Shown in pieces: positions 60,210 through 64,000 of a stretch of DNA of 64,000 nt; the stretch's first letter is position 1; each line of letters begins with the position of its first letter. This DNA comes from Deltaproteobacteria bacterium (GTDB taxonomy: Bacteria > Myxococcota_A > UBA9160 > UBA4427), in assembly GCA_016713665.1 (NCBI GenBank), contig JADJOR010000009.1, forward strand, positions 558,001 to 622,000. Direction: 5' to 3'. Both the position numbers and the translations under genes were made by a program. The notes beneath the pieces are model-generated. The model did no database searches. It saw nothing but the letters and a program-made list of their open reading frames with translations, and was not told the DNA's origin.

Positions 60210-60986
60210 ATGAGCGAGCTCGTCCGTCTGGAGAAGCAGGATCGCGTCGGCGTCGTGACGATCGACCGGCCGAAGGCGCTGAACGCGCTCGACCGGGGGG
60301 TGATCGAAGAGCTCGGGGGCGTGCTCGATCGGGTCGAGGGCGATCCGTCGCTCGGGGCGCTCGTCCTGACCGGGGCCGGGCGCGCGTTCGTCGCCGGGGC
60401 CGACGTCGCGGCGATGCGGACGATGACGCCGCTCGATGCCGAGGTCTTCTCGCTGCTGGCCCACCGCGTCTTCGCCCGTCTCGAAGGACTTCCGATCCCG
60501 ACGATCGCCGCCGTGAACGGCTTCGCCCTCGGCGGCGGCTGCGAGCTGGCGCTCGCCTGCGACTTCATCTTCGCGGCGCGGGAGGCGAAGATCGGGCAGC
60601 CGGAGACGAAGCTCGGGCTCATCCCGGGCTTCGGTGGGACGAGCCGGCTGGTGCGGCGCGTGGGCATCGCCTGGGCGAAGCAGCTCGTGCTCGTCGGCGA
60701 CCCGATCGACGCGGAGGAGGCGCTGCGGATCGGGCTCGTCAATCGGGTCTTCGAGGCGGCGGAGCTGATGCCGCAGACGCTCGCGACCGCGCGGGCGGCG
60801 GCGGCGCGGGCGCCGGTGGCGACGCGGCTCGCCAAGCAGATCATGCAGGAGGGCCAGGACGCCGACGTGCGGACCGCCCACGCCCTCGAGCAGCGGGCCT
60901 TCGGCCTCGTCTTCTCCACCGAGGACCGCGTCGAGGGGACGACGGCCTTCGTCGAGAAGCGGGACGCGAAGTTCCAGGGGCGTTAG
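60210..60986 (+). CDS. Enoyl-CoA hydratase (crotonase family)
   Basis: Crotonase of 258 residues. Both catalytic glutamates are present: GGGCELALACD and GQPETKLGLIPGFGGTSRL; oxyanion-hole strand VAGADVAAM. CGAGGAG precedes the ATG. It hydrates short-chain enoyl-CoA, for example crotonyl-CoA to 3-hydroxybutyryl-CoA in fatty-acid or poly-hydroxybutyrate and ethylmalonyl-CoA metabolism; specificity is inference. Ends 18 bp from the convergent leuD stop. Confidence 0.9.
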   Translation: MSELVRLEKQDRVGVVTIDRPKALNALDRGVIEELGGVLDRVEGDPSLGALVLTGAGRAFVAGADVAAMRTMTPLDAEVFSLLAHRVFARLEGLPIPTIAAVNGFALGGGCELALACDFIFAAREAKIGQPETKLGLIPGFGGTSRLVRRVGIAWAKQLVLVGDPIDAEEALRIGLVNRVFEAAELMPQTLATARAAAARAPVATRLAKQIMQEGQDADVRTAHALEQRAFGLVFSTEDRVEGTTAFVEKRDAKFQGR

Positions 60987-61004
60987 GCGGGGCGCCCCGG
61001 GCCG

Positions 61005-61619
61005 CTACGCCTGGAAGTACGTGATCCCCTGCGCGGTCCGCTCGATCGCGTCGCCCGCCTCGAGCAGGACGCGGGTCGCGTCCCAGGTCCCTTCCGTGAG
61101 CTGCATCCGGACGCCGTCGGGAATCCCGGCCGCCATCGAGCCTGCCCGGGAGGTCACCGTCCGCGCCTCGAGATCGATCCGCACGCGCTGCGCCGGGTCG
61201 AGCTCGACCGAGTCCATCAGCTTCATCAGCTGATCGGAGGGCAGGGTCACGCAGGGGAGCCCGAGGCTCGTGCAGTTGCCCGCGAAGATCTCCGCGAACG
61301 AGCCGCCGACGAAGGCCTTGAAGCCGAAGCGCATGAGCGCCTGGGGCGCGTGCTCGCGGGACGAGCCGCAGCCGAAGTTGTTCCCGACGACGAGGATCTC
61401 GGCGCCCGAATAGCGCGGATCGTCGAGGGGATGCTTGCCCTTCGCGGCCTTGCGGGCGTCCTCGAAGGCGTGGCGGCCCATGTCGTCGAAGGTCACGACC
61501 TTCATGAAGCGGGCCGGGATGATGCGATCCGTGTCGATGTCGTCGCCGCGCACGACGCAGGCGCTGCCTTCGATCGAGGTGATGCGGACGAGGACGTCGT
61601 CGTTCTTCTTCTGGCTCAT
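61005..61619 (-). CDS. leuD: 3-Isopropylmalate dehydratase small subunit
   Basis: LeuD of 204 residues. With LeuC it isomerises 2- to 3-isopropylmalate in leucine synthesis. DDIDTDRIIPARFM, VVGNNFGCGSSREHAPQAL and NCTSLGLP are diagnostic. Start ATG 61619, 53 bp after the leuC stop. The C-terminal QITYFQA-like tail is family typical. Confidence 0.93.
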   Translation of the reverse strand: MSQKKNDDVLVRITSIEGSACVVRGDDIDTDRIIPARFMKVVTFDDMGRHAFEDARKAAKGKHPLDDPRYSGAEILVVGNNFGCGSSREHAPQALMRFGFKAFVGGSFAEIFAGNCTSLGLPCVTLPSDQLMKLMDSVELDPAQRVRIDLEARTVTSRAGSMAAGIPDGVRMQLTEGTWDATRVLLEAGDAIERTAQGITYFQA

Positions 61620-61672
61620 GCGTGGATCCTCTGCTCGATTCGGGGTCTCGCGCGCGCGGGGCGGCGAGGGCG

Positions 61673-63109
61673 TCAGCGCTTCGTCGCGGCGTCCGGTGCG
61701 ATCTCGCGGACGTCGACGACCTTCCCGGCGATCGCCGCCGCGGCCACCATCGCCGGCGACATCAGGAGCGTCCGGCCCGAAGGCGAGCCCTGGCGGCCCT
61801 TGAAGTTGCGGTTCGACGACGAGGCGCAGACCTCGCGGCCCCGGAGCTTGTCGGGATTCATCGCGAGACACATCGAGCAGCCCGGCTCGCGCCACTCGAA
61901 GCCCGCCTTCCGGAAGATCTCGTGGAGCCCTTCCTTCTCGGCCTGCTCGCGCACCGCCATCGAGCCCGGCACGACGAGCGCGCGCACGCCCGGCTTGACG
62001 TGGCCCGTCTGCGCGATCTTCGCGGCCTCGCGCAGATCCGAGATGCGGCCATTCGTGCAGGAGCCGATGAAGGCGACGTCGATCGGTGTTCCCTCGATCG
62101 AGGCGCCGGCCGCGAAGTCCATGTACTCGAGCGCTTCCTCGACCTCCGCGCGCTCGTCGTCGGGGACGCCGTTCGGGGTCGGGATCGACTCGGAGACGCC
62201 GAGATTGTGGCCCGGATGGATGCCCCAGGTGATCGACGGCTCGATCGCGCCGCCGTCGATGCGGACGACGTCGTCGTAGACCGTCCCGGGATCGCTCGCG
62301 AGGGCGAGCCAGGCCTTCGCCTTCGCCTCGAAGGCCGCGTCGTTCGGCGTGTAGCGGCGGCCGCGGAGGTACTCGACGGTCGTCCGGTCCGGATTGACGT
62401 AGCCGCAGCGCGCGCCGCCCTCGATCGACATGTTGCAGACCGTCATGCGCTCTTCCATCGACATCGCATCGATGACCGCGCCCGCGTACTCGTACGCATA
62501 GCCCACGCCGCCGTTGACGCCGAGCTTGCGGATGATCGCGAGGATCACGTCTTTGGCATACACCCCATGCTGGAGCTTCCCCGTCACCTCGATCCGCCGG
62601 ACCTTGAGCGGCGCGATCGCGAGACACTGCGAAGCGAGTACGTCGCGGACCTGGCTCGTCCCGATCCCGAACGCGATGGCGCCGAAGGCGCCGTGGGTCG
62701 AGGTATGCGAGTCGCCGCAGGCGATCGTCATGCCGGGCTGGGTCAGGCCCAGCTCGGGGCCGATCACGTGGACGATGCCCTGGGCGCCGGTCGCGGGGCC
62801 GAAGAACTGGATGTCGTAGTCGCGGCAGTTGCGCTCGAGCTCGCTCATCATCGCCTCGGCGAGGTCGTCGGCGAGGGGCCGCGACTGGTCGTCGGTCGGG
62901 ATGATGTGGTCGACGGTCGCGAAGGTCCGTGCCGGGAAGCGAACAGGAAGGCCGAGCTCGCGCAGCATCGCGAAGGCCTGCGGGCTCGTGACCTCGTGGA
63001 TCAGGTGGGTCCCGATCAGGAGCTGGGTCTGGCCCGAGGGCAGCTCGCGGACGCGGTGGGCGTCCCAGACTTTCGCAAAGAGGCTTCGGGGCTTCGCGGT
63101 CGACGTCAT
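61673..63109 (-). CDS. leuC: 3-Isopropylmalate dehydratase large subunit
   Basis: LeuC of 478 residues, aconitase family with a [4Fe-4S] cluster. TIACGDSHTSTHGAFGAIAFGIGTSQV, FIGSCTNGR, and GCSMCLAMN supply the cluster cysteines; QGIVHVIGPELG and GVNGGVGYAYEYAG are standard. Forms a leuCD pair with the small subunit. The closing residues EVVDVRE-like KVVDVREIAP are normal. leuA and leuB are not in the window. Confidence 0.95.
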   Translation of the reverse strand: MTSTAKPRSLFAKVWDAHRVRELPSGQTQLLIGTHLIHEVTSPQAFAMLRELGLPVRFPARTFATVDHIIPTDDQSRPLADDLAEAMMSELERNCRDYDIQFFGPATGAQGIVHVIGPELGLTQPGMTIACGDSHTSTHGAFGAIAFGIGTSQVRDVLASQCLAIAPLKVRRIEVTGKLQHGVYAKDVILAIIRKLGVNGGVGYAYEYAGAVIDAMSMEERMTVCNMSIEGGARCGYVNPDRTTVEYLRGRRYTPNDAAFEAKAKAWLALASDPGTVYDDVVRIDGGAIEPSITWGIHPGHNLGVSESIPTPNGVPDDERAEVEEALEYMDFAAGASIEGTPIDVAFIGSCTNGRISDLREAAKIAQTGHVKPGVRALVVPGSMAVREQAEKEGLHEIFRKAGFEWREPGCSMCLAMNPDKLRGREVCASSSNRNFKGRQGSPSGRTLLMSPAMVAAAAIAGKVVDVREIAPDAATKR

Positions 63110-63202
63110 GAGAGGGGGCTCGCTGGCTTGGACGGTCTATAGATGGAGAAGGACGGGAGGATTCCAGGGCCGCATGGATAGCACGACCCGGACCCGCGTC
63201 TC

Positions 63203-63770
63203 ATGCCGCGGGTCGCCGGGGACATTCAGCGCGCTCCGGGGCGCCGAACGGGGCTTCTCCGACCTTCGGCGCCGGAACCCCGCCCGGGCGCCTGGCTCGG
63301 GGGCGGCTTCGGGCTCTCGGTCGGGCTCGCCTCGGCGGCTTCGGCCATCGATCTGACCGGCACCTACACGGGCCGGCTCTCGTGCAGCGGTCTCGACGCC
63401 GCCGGCGAGGCGACGAAGTTCGTCGCCTCGGACAGCGAGATCCTGGTCTCCCAGGACGGAACCGATCTGCTTGCCACGATCGATGCGCTTCCCCTTCGCG
63501 GGCACGGTCGTGAGCTCGGTGCGCGGCACCGGCGGCGCGCTCGAGTGCTCGGGCAGCTTTCGACGCGTCGATGAGGTGGAGCCGGTCGTGTCAGCGTGTC
63601 CCGTCCTCTACGCCTGCATCTGCGCTGGCATCAGCGGCGGCGACTATGGTTGCGGCAACGGCGGTGCGGGCGGAAACCGGGGCGACGTCCAGGAGGACAT
63701 CATCGAAAGCATCGTCGACCTGTACTACGTGAACGGCAACGAGACCGGCTGGGTCTGCGTCGCGCAGTAG
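63203..63770 (+). pseudogene. Small secreted Cys-containing protein, apparent frameshift
   Basis: The frame from 63203 gives an Arg-rich start, a signal-like helix (GFGLSVGLASAASA) and a beta protein start IDLTGTYTGRLSCSGLDAAGEATKF...DLLATIDA. At about 63488 the sensible continuation (FPFAGTVVSSVRGTGGALECSGSFRR and a Cys/Gly-rich end to 63770) is in another frame. Dropping one C near 63488 joins them into about 188 residues. Either a sequencing error or a real frameshift. Not a family I recognise. Confidence 0.55.
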
Positions 63771-63813
63771 GTGCGGGCGAAGGGCCGTAATCCCTTCTAC
63801 CGTCGCGCTCCGA

Positions 63814-64000
63814 ATGGATCGTTCGACGTCCCCGCCTCGTCCTCCGTCTTTCGCACGTCCCCGTCGGTGCTCGATCCGCGATCGAGTCTTCGCCTTCGTC
63901 GCTGCGCTCTGCCTGCTCGGCGTCCTGAACGCGGATGCGCAGGAACGACCGCTGCGGGTCGGCATCAATCGCGCCTGGCCGCCGCATCAGTTTCTCGACG
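63814..64000 (+). CDS. Periplasmic binding-domain (SBP_bac_3-like) protein, 3' end outside window
   Basis: ATG at 63814 opens a frame to the window end. An Arg/Pro-rich N-region is followed by a signal (VFAFVAALCLLGVL, cleaved near NADAQ) and RPLRVGINRAWPPHQFLD, the first strand of family 3 solute-binding domains, often the sensor part of kinases or cyclases. Only 62 residues are visible, so the full architecture is unknown. Confidence 0.6.
   Translation, partial: MDRSTSPPRPPSFARPRRCSIRDRVFAFVAALCLLGVLNADAQERPLRVGINRAWPPHQFLD

Noticed and set aside
60987..61004. GC palindrome between the crotonase and leuD stops as a bidirectional terminator
   Set aside because: The palindrome has no loop and no T-run on either side, so I could not support it.

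Overview
The window is high-GC DNA from a bacterial chromosome. Genes are packed on both strands, GTG and TTG starts are common, and ATGA-type stop/start overlaps are frequent. Gene content (PEP-CTERM secreted proteins, MaoC and crotonase enzymes, an electron-transfer flavoprotein, a Chloroflexus-type malyl-CoA lyase, a B12-dependent ethylmalonyl-CoA mutase) suggests an uncultured aerobe, perhaps of the Myxococcota/Desulfobacterota/Binatota-like 'deltaproteobacterial' groups. That placement is inference. I saw no rRNA, tRNA, CRISPR array, prophage or transposase.

Layout. 1-8.6 kb: the end of a dienelactone-hydrolase-like gene, a two-component system, a secreted beta-helix protein, a VapBC-like toxin-antitoxin pair, an amidohydrolase-fold protein, a GreA/B-like factor and two tandem secreted paralogs. 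8.9-16.9 kb: a molybdopterin oxidoreductase, a truncated methyltransferase remnant running into a PEP-CTERM gene, a lipoprotein, etfBA (etfA carries a one-base frameshift) with a terminator, and two hydrolases. 17-25 kb: a phosphodiesterase-like lipoprotein, a DUF1232 protein, an overlapping gloB/amidohydrolase/thioesterase operon, a RecB-like nuclease, cysE and a CcmH-like gene. 25-28.9 kb: cobalamin adenosyltransferase facing the ecm-meaB operon. 29-38.3 kb: a kinase, a metzincin-like protease, a VOC protein, nadA, and a block of secreted proteins (four PEP-CTERM proteins, three of them paralogs in tandem, and a trypsin-like protease with dockerin-like repeats). 38.6-44.8 kb: a six-gene minus-strand run of succinyl-CoA-synthetase-like beta and alpha, a ferredoxin, malyl-CoA lyase, an MFS transporter and manC. 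45-57.8 kb: NUDIX, mesaconyl-CoA-hydratase-like MaoC, DLH, PAS, PilZ, fructose-bisphosphate aldolase, RF3, a DUF255-deoxyhypusine-synthase-like-response-regulator operon and a DUF1499 protein. 57.8-64 kb: a lipoprotein hydrolase, a crotonase, leuCD, a frameshifted small secreted protein and the start of a periplasmic-binding-domain protein.

Working together. Ethylmalonyl-CoA mutase with its MeaB chaperone and adenosylcobalamin supply, a mesaconyl-CoA-hydratase-like enzyme, malyl-CoA lyase, a crotonase and ETF are most of the soluble parts of the ethylmalonyl-CoA pathway, which assimilates acetyl-CoA without the glyoxylate shunt. The lyase shares an operon with an ATP-grasp CoA-ligase pair, which could interconvert malate and malyl-CoA. 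Crotonyl-CoA carboxylase/reductase and methylsuccinyl-CoA dehydrogenase are not in the window.

A second theme is short tandem duplication. There are 18- and 21-bp in-frame arrays inside genes, 19-bp arrays that copy the 3' ends and stop codons of two genes, and a duplicated REP-like palindrome at a gene start. Two single-base frameshifts (etfA and a small secreted protein) are either real lesions or sequence errors.
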